Source: Strigomonas culicis (Eukaryota; Euglenozoa; Kinetoplastea; Trypanosomatida; Trypanosomatidae). Taken from it: a stretch of 15,780 nt of DNA. This document shows positions 8,494-15,780 of the stretch, piece by piece (positions within the stretch are counted from its first letter, which is position 1; every line of letters begins with the position of its first letter). Location of the stretch: positions 1 to 15,780 of the forward strand of contig AUXH01000454.1 of assembly GCA_000482145.1 (NCBI GenBank), given 5' to 3'. Made by a program: the position numbers and the translations under genes. The notes beneath the pieces were generated by a model, which was given only the letters and a program-made list of their open reading frames with translations, made no database searches and was not told the origin of the DNA.

Positions 8494-10257
8494 ATGACCT
8501 CCCCTCCGGAGGCTGCCACGCCGCTCACGCAGACGCATATGGCCGCGTCGGCCACCTCCGCGCCCCCCCTGTCATCGCACAAGCGTGACCGCAAGGACGA
8601 GGTCTTCACCTTGTTTATTTCTAGACTGACGCTCATCGACACGGCGGAGGAGGCCTCGCAGTGGTCCTCGCGCGCCCGCTCGCAGTGGGGCCGCGGCCGC
8701 CCCATCACCGTACAGGTCTCCAGCAAGTCAACCGTGTGCGGCAGCACACGGCCGCAGAAGATCGACTACAAGATGCTGCGGCAGGGTTGGGTCGGCGTCT
8801 CGTGGGACGACGACGACGGCATCGTCGTCCCCATCGCGGACGACCCCGTGCTGCTGCTGGAGGTGGCGAGCGTCACCAAGAAGGGGAACAAGTGTCTCGG
8901 CATCGGCGTGCTGCACACGCAGGCGATGCTGTGCGAGGACCGGCAGTACGCGAAGATGTGCGTCCACATGTTGCCCACCGCCGCGGCGATCGACTCGACG
9001 ACGGTGCACATTGTGGCGGAGGTGGAGGTGCACAGCAACCTCCTCGACGAGCCGCCGGAGAACAATTACATCCCGTTGGAGTACAACTACGGCAGCGTGC
9101 GCGTGTCGACCCTCGACTTCTACTACCCCTCCTTTTTCCTCTCTAGCACCGGGCAGTACATCATCTCCAACGTGGTGTGCGCCATGAACATGACCGAGTC
9201 CAGTTCGCTCGCGATGCAGCTCCTGCCGCGCGGCCTCGCGGCCAGCTACGTGCAGACAAACCCACCGCAGGTCATCACGGTGCGGCCGCAGCAGCGCGTG
9301 TACTTCAGCGGGACGTGGCTGCTGTCGCAGGCCGCCTGCATGCGGTCCATGGAGCTGCAGCTGACGGTGAACGGCTCGCAGCGGCCGACGGCGCCCATCA
9401 TCATCCACGTGCACAACAGCGTGCCGCAGCCGGCGTCCTCGGACCTGCCGTACCACTACTGGGTGAACACCACGTGCGTCACGAACCGCGCCATGATGCC
9501 GTCGCAGGAGCTGCCGCTCATCAAGACGATCCTGCCGGTGCACCGCCTCATCGGCAACGGCCCGGTGGACCAGACGGAGGGCATGATCGTCGCCTTCGAC
9601 AAGGACAAGGGGGAGCAGGTGCTGGTGCAGGCGAACGGGCTGCCGGTGGAGATGGGCGACCGGCCCTCGCACAACACACTCGACGTCACGTCCATGGCCG
9701 ACCTGCTGAGCTCCGCCGTCGCCTTCAACACGAACGCCTCCTTCGTCGTGAGCGACCGCAGCGCCTTCGCGAGCCCGGCCCGCGGCCCGCTGCTGGACCT
9801 CTCGCAGAAGACGTGCCTCTGCACCATCGTGCTCGGCACCATCCGCGGCTTCCCCATGGTGTACGAGACGTCCACGGGCGTGTCGCCGTCCTTCCAGGTG
9901 AGCCTCACGCTGCTGGACCAGACCGGCTGGCAGCTCGAGCGCGGCGAGACGCTGCCGAGCTACCAGAGCGCGAGCGGCAGCCTGCGCTGGACGGAGGAGC
10001 TCGTGCTGCGGAAGTGGCCGGGCGCGCAGTCCACGCAGTTCGTGCGACTCAACCTCACCGAGGTCCGCGCGCGCGACGGCGACGAGACGCCGATCGGGTG
10101 CGGCCTCATCTCGCTGCGCAGCATGAAGCGGACGTACATCCACAGCTCCCTGAGCGTCGCCTTCTTCGTGTACGAGACGTACTCCCTGTACGACCAGCTG
10201 GGCTCCCCGAGCTTGCTCATGAAGGACGTCAACGTGGTCTTCTCGCAGATGCGTTAA
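8494..10257 (+). CDS. Conserved hypothetical protein, longer paralogue with extra C-terminal domain
   Basis: I do not recognise this family. The protein has 587 residues. Residues 1-36 are Pro/Ala/Ser/Thr-rich then basic and are absent from the upstream paralogue; Met16 is a possible second start. Residues about 38-352 match the paralogue at 6969-8174: LID (47-49), RARSQWG (60-66), HMLPT (158-162), STLDFYYPS (205-213), YIISNVVC (222-229), QRVYFSGTW (267-275), HYWVNTTCVTN (321-331) and LPVHRL (347-352). A linker of about 90 residues follows. Residues about 438-587 form an extra domain; its hydrophobic pattern, with FQVSLTLLD and later GCGLISL, suggests a C2-like beta-sandwich (inference). I see no enzyme motif, signal peptide or membrane segment. 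A trafficking, cytoskeletal or flagellar scaffold is possible, but nothing in the sequence proves it. Confidence 0.87.
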   Translation: MTSPPEAATPLTQTHMAASATSAPPLSSHKRDRKDEVFTLFISRLTLIDTAEEASQWSSRARSQWGRGRPITVQVSSKSTVCGSTRPQKIDYKMLRQGWVGVSWDDDDGIVVPIADDPVLLLEVASVTKKGNKCLGIGVLHTQAMLCEDRQYAKMCVHMLPTAAAIDSTTVHIVAEVEVHSNLLDEPPENNYIPLEYNYGSVRVSTLDFYYPSFFLSSTGQYIISNVVCAMNMTESSSLAMQLLPRGLAASYVQTNPPQVITVRPQQRVYFSGTWLLSQAACMRSMELQLTVNGSQRPTAPIIIHVHNSVPQPASSDLPYHYWVNTTCVTNRAMMPSQELPLIKTILPVHRLIGNGPVDQTEGMIVAFDKDKGEQVLVQANGLPVEMGDRPSHNTLDVTSMADLLSSAVAFNTNASFVVSDRSAFASPARGPLLDLSQKTCLCTIVLGTIRGFPMVYETSTGVSPSFQVSLTLLDQTGWQLERGETLPSYQSASGSLRWTEELVLRKWPGAQSTQFVRLNLTEVRARDGDETPIGCGLISLRSMKRTYIHSSLSVAFFVYETYSLYDQLGSPSLLMKDVNVVFSQMR

Positions 10258-10646
10258 CGGGGATGTGGACACACCGCTCCGCCTTTACATACGTAGGGCC
10301 CTGCCTTTCGCAGTATCGACGTTGATGCGTCGGGTACTGTTTCTGTATATTATAACGATAGTACTTCTGTTTGCCATAGTACTTCCCCCCCCCCTCTTCA
10401 TTGAGTACTACTTTTTTTAATTATTTTCCATACACGTTGAGAACCTGTGAATAATAACACCAAAAGAGCATTCTTGGTGCATTGTGTTCAGCCTTGTAAT
10501 AACGTTTTTTCTTTCTCTTCTTCACTGTGTGTGTCTGTGCACTAAACACTCATTTCCGGAGTCTTTTTTTTATTCACAAGCTGTATTCTTGTTTTCTATA
10601 TTGCTGTTTGATCGATTCTCCATTACCCGTGCTCTCTTCCTCTCTC

Positions 10647-10670
10647 TTATTATTATTATTATTATTATTT
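10647..10670 (+). repeat. TTA triplet microsatellite in the eL14 polypyrimidine region
   Basis: Eight TTA units run directly into a T tract. The repeat lies within the pyrimidine-rich region feeding the eL14 acceptor, so length changes could alter splicing strength. Confidence 0.8.
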
Positions 10671-10671
10671 T

Positions 10672-10705
10672 TTTGCTGTGTCTTGCTCTCGTAAGGTTTT
10701 TTTAG
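10672..10705 (+). promoter_or_regulatory. Spliced-leader acceptor for eL14
   Basis: A pyrimidine-rich tract ends with T7 then AG at 10704-10705. This leaves a nine-base leader before the ATG at 10715. A short leader of this kind is common for highly expressed ribosomal protein genes in trypanosomatids. Confidence 0.7.
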
Positions 10706-10714
10706 GAGCTCACA

Positions 10715-11242
10715 ATGGTTCAAGCTAACTACGTGCGTGCGGGCCGTCTGGTGCGCGTTCTCCGCGGCCCTCGCCAGGACCACATCGGTGTGATCGTCGA
10801 CATCATCGACGCCAACCGCCTGCTGGTCGAGAACCCGCAGGACAGCAAGATGCGCCGCCACGTCGTGAAGATGAGCAACATCACCCCCCTCAAATTCGCC
10901 GTGAAGGTGCCGCGCAACTGCTCCACGAAGGCGCTCAAGGAGGCGCTCGTGTCGACCAAGGCGCTCGAGAAGTACGCCGCCACCCGCACCGCCACGCGCA
11001 TCAGCGCGAAGAAGGCCCTCGCGACCTCGACCGACTTCGAGCGTTACCAGCTGCGCGTGGCGCGCCGCTCCCGTGCTCACTGGACCCGCAAGGTGTTCGA
11101 CGAGAACGACGCCAAGCACCCCGTCTCGTGGCACAAGGTCGCGCTCAAGAAGGTGCAGAAGAAGGCCGCGAAGGTGGACGCCACCGCCGCCGCCAAGAAG
11201 CGCATCAGCAAGGCCATCGCTGCCCGCAAGAGCAAGAAGTAG
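10715..11242 (+). CDS. RPL14: 60S ribosomal protein eL14
   Basis: This is a structural protein of the large cytosolic ribosomal subunit, 175 residues, a normal length for trypanosomatid eL14. The N-terminal part (about 6-45) is the KOW/SH3-like barrel of the eL14 family, with GRLVRVLRGP and GVIVDIIDANRLLVENP. The middle has the family pattern around LKFAVKVPRN and RDxxR-like basic helices, and the C-terminus from about 145 is a Lys/Ala-rich, very basic tail that contacts rRNA. Codons are almost all C- or G-ending, as expected for a highly expressed gene. The start is fixed by the acceptor nine bases upstream. Only one copy lies in this window; from memory some Leishmania carry tandem copies, which I cannot check. 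Confidence 0.97.
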   Translation: MVQANYVRAGRLVRVLRGPRQDHIGVIVDIIDANRLLVENPQDSKMRRHVVKMSNITPLKFAVKVPRNCSTKALKEALVSTKALEKYAATRTATRISAKKALATSTDFERYQLRVARRSRAHWTRKVFDENDAKHPVSWHKVALKKVQKKAAKVDATAAAKKRISKAIAARKSKK

Positions 11243-11492
11243 ACCACTTTTTGAGCCTCCAAACCTGTCTTTCATTTCAAACTCATTTTTTTTTAATTTG
11301 AACACAACTAACCCCCCCTCTCCAACGGACGCTCTAGTTTCCTTGCACTTGTTTTTCTTCGTAGCGTTGTGTCTGGTTCGACGCTCGAAAGAGAAGAGCC
11401 TTATGTATGGACCCCATTTTCCTCTCCCTCCTTTTCTCTCTACCTTTTTTGTTTTTACTATTCGGTACAGAAGTAGGACTGCGTTTCCCTCG
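11243..11492. promoter_or_regulatory. eL14/DPCK intergenic region with two candidate acceptors
   Basis: Two pyrimidine tracts end in AG. The first, about 11332-11364, ends in AG at 11365-11366. The second, about 11413-11465, ends in AG at 11469-11470 and gives a 22-base leader without any ATG before the start at 11493. Use of the first AG would expose an in-frame ATG at 11403 and add 30 residues to DPCK. Confidence 0.6.
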
Positions 11493-12191
11493 ATGATACT
11501 CATCGGCCTCACGGGCGGCATTGCCTGCGGCAAGTCGACTGTGTGCCGTCTACTCGCGGAGGAGCACGGCATTACGGTGATCGACGCGGACCTCGTCGTG
11601 CGCGAGCTGCAGCTGCCGGGCACGTCGTGCATGCGGCGGATCGAGCAGCAGTGGCCGCAGTGCATCAGGGCGGAGACGGGCGAGCTGGACCGCCTCGCGC
11701 TGGGGAAGATCATTTTCGAGGACCCGGAGGCGCGAAAGGTGCTGGGGCGCATCATGAACGGCCCCATCTGCTACGCCATTGTGAAGAAGATCCTGTGCCT
11801 GTGGTGGCGCACGGCCAGCGACGCGGTCGTCATCCTTGACGCGCCGACGCTCTTCGAGACGGGCGCACTCACGCGCTTCATCAGCAACTCACTGGTCGTC
11901 GCGTGCGCGGCGGAGCGGCAGGTGGCGCGGCTGCACACGCGCAACGGCTTCAGCGAGGCCGACGCGCGCCACCGCATCGCGGCGCAGATGCCACTCGCGC
12001 GCAAGCGGCAGCTGGCCGGCTACGTGCTCGAGAACGACACAGACGACATGACGGTGCTGCGGCGCCAGGTGGCGGAGAGCGTGGTGTGGATGCGATCGCA
12101 GAGCGCACGCCGGCTGACGTGGATGGTATCTGCTGTGTGCGCCGCGGTGACGGGTACCGCCGTCGCCGCGGTGCTGCTCCTGTGCAAGTAG
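11493..12191 (+). CDS. DPCK: Dephospho-CoA kinase with C-terminal membrane anchor
   Basis: This enzyme performs the last step of CoA synthesis, phosphorylating the ribose 3' hydroxyl of dephospho-CoA with ATP. It has 232 residues. Seen in the sequence: the P-loop GLTGGIACGKST (5-16), IDAD (30-33) with the catalytic Asp, LDRLALGKIIFEDPEARKVL (67-84) typical of CoaE, LDAPTLFE (115-122), and the lid region NGFSEADARHRIAAQMP (151-167). The usual His-Pro after the IF helix reads Asn-Gly-Pro (89-91). After basic residues, 209-230 form one hydrophobic segment ending in Cys-Lys, a tail-anchor layout suggesting an organelle or ER membrane facing the cytosol (inference). I chose the ATG at 11493 because it follows the nearest strong acceptor and starts at the canonical family N-terminus. 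An in-frame ATG at 11403 could give a 262-residue form. The enzyme identity is secure; its location is not. Confidence 0.95.
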   Translation: MILIGLTGGIACGKSTVCRLLAEEHGITVIDADLVVRELQLPGTSCMRRIEQQWPQCIRAETGELDRLALGKIIFEDPEARKVLGRIMNGPICYAIVKKILCLWWRTASDAVVILDAPTLFETGALTRFISNSLVVACAAERQVARLHTRNGFSEADARHRIAAQMPLARKRQLAGYVLENDTDDMTVLRRQVAESVVWMRSQSARRLTWMVSAVCAAVTGTAVAAVLLLCK

Positions 12192-12686
12192 GCAACCCGC
12201 GCGCGACGGAGATGGTGGTGGTGAGGTGAGCGGGGGCGGGTGGGCCGTTTCTTGCGCCAGCACCGTGCCCTGAGCTCCTGCGAGGGCCCACGCGCCGGCG
12301 TGTGGTGAGAGAAGTAAACATGTGCTAAGAACAACACCACCAACAACTACACCACGTTTTTTTTTTTTTTTTTGCGTTACGTTGAGGACTCACCGAGCTC
12401 ACTTTGACACATCCGGTTCTGTCGTGGCATCCACTTCTGCGCTTCTCGTACCCCCCTCACCTTTCTTCTTTTAGCACGCGCTCTCACTCCTTCTTCTCGA
12501 CGTTTTCTTTAACGCTTCGATTTTCTTCTGTTGTACTCTGATAAATAAATTATTTAAAACAATAAAAAGTAGTGAAAAGGCATTCTCGGACGCTTTTTTC
12601 ATTCTACGTTTCTTTCTCTTCTTATTTCTCTCTCACTTTAATTCGTCACCGTGCGTCGCTCTTTCCTCCGCTTCCTGCGCCATCCC
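12192..12686. other. DPCK/AlaRS intergenic region and AlaRS leader
   Basis: No ATG-initiated gene is supported. A CAN-rich stretch near 12330-12355 is followed by T17 at 12357-12373. The pyrimidine tract at 12451-12472 ends in a textbook acceptor, AG at 12473-12474. Later AGs at about 12568-12579 follow an A-rich patch. A second long pyrimidine stretch, 12593-12640, has no AG after it until 12697-12698, which is already inside the gene. From 12475 to the ATG at 12687 there is no other ATG, but an in-frame GTG lies at 12651. Confidence 0.6.
12451..12474 (+). promoter_or_regulatory. Likely spliced-leader acceptor for AlaRS
   Basis: C/T-rich sequence runs without a purine break from about 12461 to TTAG at 12471-12474. 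Using this AG gives a leader of 212 bases that includes the in-frame GTG at 12651. The AGs near 12571-12579 are alternatives that also keep the GTG. Confidence 0.5.
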
Positions 12687-15581
12687 ATGTCCACCGAGCT
12701 CAAGTGGCCGGTCAGCCGTGTGCGCGGAGAGTTTGTGTCCTTCTTCGAGAAGCACAAGCACACCTTCGTCCCCAGCAGCCCCGTCGTCCCCCTCGATGAC
12801 CCGACACTGCTCTTCAACAACGCGGGCATGAACCAGTTCAAGGCCCTCTTCCTGGGCACCGCGGACCCCAACACGGACTTCGGCTCCCTCACACGCGCCG
12901 CCAACTCGCAGCTGTGCATCCGCGCGGGCGGCAAGCACAACGATCTGGACGACGTGGGACGCGACACGTACCACCACACCTTCTTCGAGATGCTCGGCTC
13001 GTGGTCCTTCGGGGACTACTTCAAGAAGGAGGCCATCGAGTGGGCGTGGGAGCTGCTGACCGTCGTGTACGGGCTGCCGGCGGACCGCCTCTACGCGACC
13101 TACTTCGAGGGCGACCCGGCGAACAACCTGGAGCCGGACAGCGAGGCGCTCGCGCTGTGGCGGCAGTTCCTGCCGGACGACCACATCCTGCCTGGCAACG
13201 CGAAGGACAACTTCTGGGAGATGGGCGACACGGGGCCGTGCGGGCCGTGCTCGGAGATCCACTTCGACCGCATCGGCGGCCGCAACGCCGCGTCACTCGT
13301 CAACCAGGACGACCCGATGGTGCTGGAGATCTGGAACCTCGTCTTCATGCAGTTCGAGCGGCAGGTCGGCGGCAAGCTCGTGCCGCTGCCCAAGAAGCAC
13401 ATCGACACCGGCATGGGGCTCGAGCGGCTCGTGTCGATCCTGCAGGAGGTGCCGTCCAACTACGACACGGACTGCTGGACGCCCATCTTCGACGCCATCC
13501 AGCGGGTGACCGGGCACCCCCAGTCCTACGCGGAGATCCGCGACCAGGCGGACAACGACGCGACCGTCGCGTACCGCGTCGTCGCGGACCACATCCGCTG
13601 CCTCACGACGGCGCTCGGCGACGGCGCCGTGCCGGACTCGGTCGGCCGCGGCTTCGTGCTGCGTCGCATCATCCGCCGCGCGGTGCGCTACGGCGTGCAG
13701 TTCCTCGGCGCCAAGACGGGCTTCTTCACGCAGCTGGTCGACAGCGTGTCCGCCTCGCTGGGCCCCTTCTTCCCGAACCTGCGCGACCCCAAGACACTGC
13801 AGCGCATCAAGGCGATCCTGACGGACGAGGAGCTGTCCTTCGCCAAGACGTGGGAGACGGGCCTGAAGCACTTCGGCCGCGCGGTCGAGGAGGCCAGGCA
13901 GGCGAACGTGGACACGATCAGCGCCTCCAACGCGTTCATCCTACACGACCGCTACGGCTTCCCGATCGACCTCACGCTGCTGCTCGCGGAGAAGACGGGC
14001 ATGAAGGTGGACATGGACGGCTTCCAGGCGGAGATGAAGGCAAACCAAGTCAGCGGCGGCCGCGTCGCGGCGGCCAAGACGTTCATCGACGTGCATCAGA
14101 TCGAGGAGCTCAAGCGGCGCGGCGTGCCCACGACGAACGACGAGGCCAAGTACGCCTGGCGCGAGACGACCGGAGAGCTAGTGGCCATCTGCGACAAGAA
14201 GAACGGCAAGTTCGTCGACGTGCTGGTCCCCGGCAACGGGCTCGGCGACGAGAGCGTCGCGCTCATCGTGGACAAGACGAACTTCTACTCCGAGTCGGGC
14301 GGCCAGATCTACGACGAGGGCCGCATCGTCGCGGCGGAGGACTGCGTGTTTGTAGTGAAGAAGGTGTACACCGTCGGCGGCTACGTCGTGCACATCGGCA
14401 ACCTCTCCGCGGAGTCGGCGGCGCCGGTGCCGGTGAGCGCCGTCGTGCAGCTGCAGGTGGACTACGACCGGCGCAAGGCGGTGGCGGCCAACCACACGTC
14501 GACGCACGCGCTCAACTGGGTCCTGCGCCGCGTGCTCGAGGATAGCAAGCCGGACTCCTTCATGGAGGTGAACCAGAAGGGCTCGCTGGTGACGGACGAC
14601 ATCCTGCGCTTCGACTTCAGCTACAACAGCAAGCTGTCCAACGAGGAGGTCGCCGACGTGGAGCGGCTGCTGAACGAGAAGATCAGCGAGCGGCTGCCCG
14701 TCTACCGGCAGGAGGTGCCGCTGGAGACGGCGAGCCGCATCGCCGGGCTGCGCCACATGTTCGGTGAGAAGTACCCCGACCCCGTCAGCGTCATCTCCGT
14801 CGGCGCGCCCATCGACGCGGTCATGGCGGACCCTGAGAACGTGGAGTGGAAAAAGTACTCCATCGAGTTCTGCGGCGGCACGCACCTCAGCGACCTCGCC
14901 GACGCGCAGACGGCCGTCATCCTCTCGGAGGAGGCGCTCATGAAGGGCGTGCGCCGCCTCGTCGTCGCGACCCGCGCGAAGGCGGTGGAGGCGGCCGCCG
15001 AGGGCGCGCAGCTCGTCGCCGAGTACAACGAGGTGTCGCAGCAGGCGCCGTCCGCGGCGACCGTCAAGGCGCTGTCGGTGCTGAACAAGAAGGTCGGAGA
15101 CAGCAGCGCCCCGCTGCTGGTCAAGAACACACTGCGCGAGCAGATCGACGGCGCCATCAAGGACGTCAACGCGCGGCTCAAGACGATGCTCGCGGAGGCG
15201 AAGGAGAAGGCGGCCGCCGCCGGCCAGGCCGCCGGCGCCGCCCACGACGCGGCCGCGCGCCCGCTCGCCGTTGTGCGGCGCGACGACTGGGGGGCGGACC
15301 GCGAGGCGCTGACCGCCTTCGCGGACGCCTTCACCGGCGCGGCGGCGGCGCCGGTCGGGCTCTTCCTCATCGGTGCGGACGACGGCGCGGCCCTCGCGCT
15401 TGTGCGGCTGCCGCCCGAGTTCGTCGCGAAGAAGCTGAGCGCCGTCACGTGGACAAAGAACGCCGCCGGCAAGGGCGGCGGCAAGCCCAACGCGGCGCAG
15501 TCGGGCGTCCCCGCGGCCCAGGTCGCGGCCGTCGTCGCGAAGGCGGAGGCCGAGGCGGAGACGATGCGGAAGGTTCTGTAG
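12687..15581 (+). CDS. AlaRS: Alanyl-tRNA synthetase
   Basis: This class II synthetase charges tRNA-Ala and hydrolyses mischarged Ser/Gly-tRNA. It has 964 residues, close to the eukaryotic norm. The catalytic core is at about 5-250: motif 1 around NNAGMNQFK, motif 2 around HHTFFEMLGSWSFGDYF (96-112) and motif 3 HIDTGMGLERL (238-248). The tRNA-binding helical region, with RRIIRRAVRYG, follows. The editing domain has SESGGQIYDEG, zinc ligands HxxxH (H603, H607) and CGGTH (C729, H733). The C-terminal C-Ala domain ends with a GGGKPNAAQSG glycine motif. It therefore looks fully active. The ATG at 12687 is the first in frame. Upstream codons from 12642 are open after a TAA at 12639-12641 and include GTG at 12651. 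Kinetoplastids import all mitochondrial tRNAs, so one AlaRS may have to serve both cytosol and mitochondrion. Confidence 0.97.
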   Translation: MSTELKWPVSRVRGEFVSFFEKHKHTFVPSSPVVPLDDPTLLFNNAGMNQFKALFLGTADPNTDFGSLTRAANSQLCIRAGGKHNDLDDVGRDTYHHTFFEMLGSWSFGDYFKKEAIEWAWELLTVVYGLPADRLYATYFEGDPANNLEPDSEALALWRQFLPDDHILPGNAKDNFWEMGDTGPCGPCSEIHFDRIGGRNAASLVNQDDPMVLEIWNLVFMQFERQVGGKLVPLPKKHIDTGMGLERLVSILQEVPSNYDTDCWTPIFDAIQRVTGHPQSYAEIRDQADNDATVAYRVVADHIRCLTTALGDGAVPDSVGRGFVLRRIIRRAVRYGVQFLGAKTGFFTQLVDSVSASLGPFFPNLRDPKTLQRIKAILTDEELSFAKTWETGLKHFGRAVEEARQANVDTISASNAFILHDRYGFPIDLTLLLAEKTGMKVDMDGFQAEMKANQVSGGRVAAAKTFIDVHQIEELKRRGVPTTNDEAKYAWRETTGELVAICDKKNGKFVDVLVPGNGLGDESVALIVDKTNFYSESGGQIYDEGRIVAAEDCVFVVKKVYTVGGYVVHIGNLSAESAAPVPVSAVVQLQVDYDRRKAVAANHTSTHALNWVLRRVLEDSKPDSFMEVNQKGSLVTDDILRFDFSYNSKLSNEEVADVERLLNEKISERLPVYRQEVPLETASRIAGLRHMFGEKYPDPVSVISVGAPIDAVMADPENVEWKKYSIEFCGGTHLSDLADAQTAVILSEEALMKGVRRLVVATRAKAVEAAAEGAQLVAEYNEVSQQAPSAATVKALSVLNKKVGDSSAPLLVKNTLREQIDGAIKDVNARLKTMLAEAKEKAAAAGQAAGAAHDAAARPLAVVRRDDWGADREALTAFADAFTGAAAAPVGLFLIGADDGAALALVRLPPEFVAKKLSAVTWTKNAAGKGGGKPNAAQSGVPAAQVAAVVAKAEAEAETMRKVL

Positions 15582-15632
15582 AAGCGCCACCACCGCCGGT
15601 TGTATGCGGAGTCGCTACCAGCGCGTTTACCT

Positions 15633-15665
<33 letters not shown>
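15633..15665 (+). repeat. AC then AT dinucleotide microsatellite
   Basis: Nine AC units at 15633-15650 pass directly into about seven AT units ending near 15665. It is a simple repeat in the AlaRS 3' UTR. Confidence 0.9.
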
Positions 15666-15740
15666 AACCAAGAAAAAAGAAAAATAATAATAATAGTAAT
15701 CATAGAGGATCATCAGCGTTTATTCTCCCTCTTTAATGGA

Positions 15741-15742
<2 letters not shown>

Positions 15743-15776
<34 letters not shown>
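15743..15776 (+). repeat. TA dinucleotide microsatellite
   Basis: Seventeen TA units lie at the right edge of the window. The sequence is self-complementary, so it can form a cruciform and is likely to vary in length. Confidence 0.9.
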
Positions 15777-15779
<3 letters not shown>

Positions 15780-15780
15780 A

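Larger units (their letters stand above)
10258..10714. other. Intergenic region upstream of eL14
   Basis: No supported gene is present. The spacer contains a run of ten C at 10385-10394, T-rich stretches, a TTA triplet repeat and the eL14 splice acceptor. The first part is probably the 3' UTR of the hypothetical gene. Confidence 0.55.
15582..15780. other. AlaRS 3' flank
   Basis: This short AT-rich spacer holds CA, TA and A-rich repeats, with a modest pyrimidine tract at 15719-15734. No gene begins inside the window after AlaRS. Confidence 0.6.

Noticed and set aside
11073..11402. Longer DPCK frame reaching back into the eL14 gene
   Set aside because: It overlaps eL14 in another frame and crosses the splice acceptors, so it cannot be in the DPCK mRNA.
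14178..15593. Open frame of 471 codons on the minus strand, opposite AlaRS
   Set aside because: Antisense shadow with Arg/Leu/Val/Asp bias and no domain. The sense strand has complete AlaRS editing and C-Ala domains.
1..15780. CRISPR array, transposon, integrase or phage genes
   Set aside because: No regularly spaced repeats, no transposase or reverse transcriptase motifs, and the overall layout is eukaryotic (kinetoplastid).

Overview
This window looks like nuclear DNA of a kinetoplastid (trypanosomatid) protist. All seven genes I can support lie head-to-tail on the + strand. They have no introns and are separated by AT-rich spacers full of pyrimidine tracts ending in AG, which is the layout of a polycistronic unit processed by spliced-leader trans-splicing. 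The last six genes are strongly G+C-rich with G/C-ending codons, while the spacers are AT-rich. I see no bacterial operon signals, no CRISPR array, no mobile-element ORF and no convincing tRNA or rRNA gene. I cannot name the genus from sequence alone.

Layout. Positions 1-72 hold long C and G runs followed by T11. Positions 73-1255 are non-coding and contain a series of spliced-leader acceptor-like T-tract/CAG sites with no good ORF behind them. 1256-2290 encodes a secreted or membrane-targeted PPP-type metallophosphatase, whose base composition is far more AT-rich than its neighbours. 2687-6460 encodes a DEVH-box RNA helicase with an Asn/Gly-rich RGG N-terminus and an R3H domain. 6969-8174 and 8494-10257 are diverged tandem paralogues of unknown function. 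10715-11242 is ribosomal protein eL14. 11493-12191 is dephospho-CoA kinase with a C-terminal membrane anchor. 12687-15581 is alanyl-tRNA synthetase. The right edge carries CA and TA microsatellites.

Genes in one trypanosomatid transcription unit need not share a pathway. Three here (helicase, eL14, AlaRS) serve RNA metabolism or translation, and DPCK makes CoA. From memory, unverified, eL14 and AlaRS are also close together in Leishmania, so conserved synteny is worth checking.

Most worth a second look: (1) the tandem paralogue pair of unknown function; (2) an Arg-rich in-frame extension upstream of the AlaRS ATG, reachable only from a non-AUG codon, that looks like a mitochondrial presequence; (3) a second acceptor and in-frame ATG upstream of DPCK that could give a longer isoform; (4) several genes whose ATG lies at or before the first AG after the pyrimidine tract; (5) the AT-rich phosphatase island beside the G/C-run left edge.
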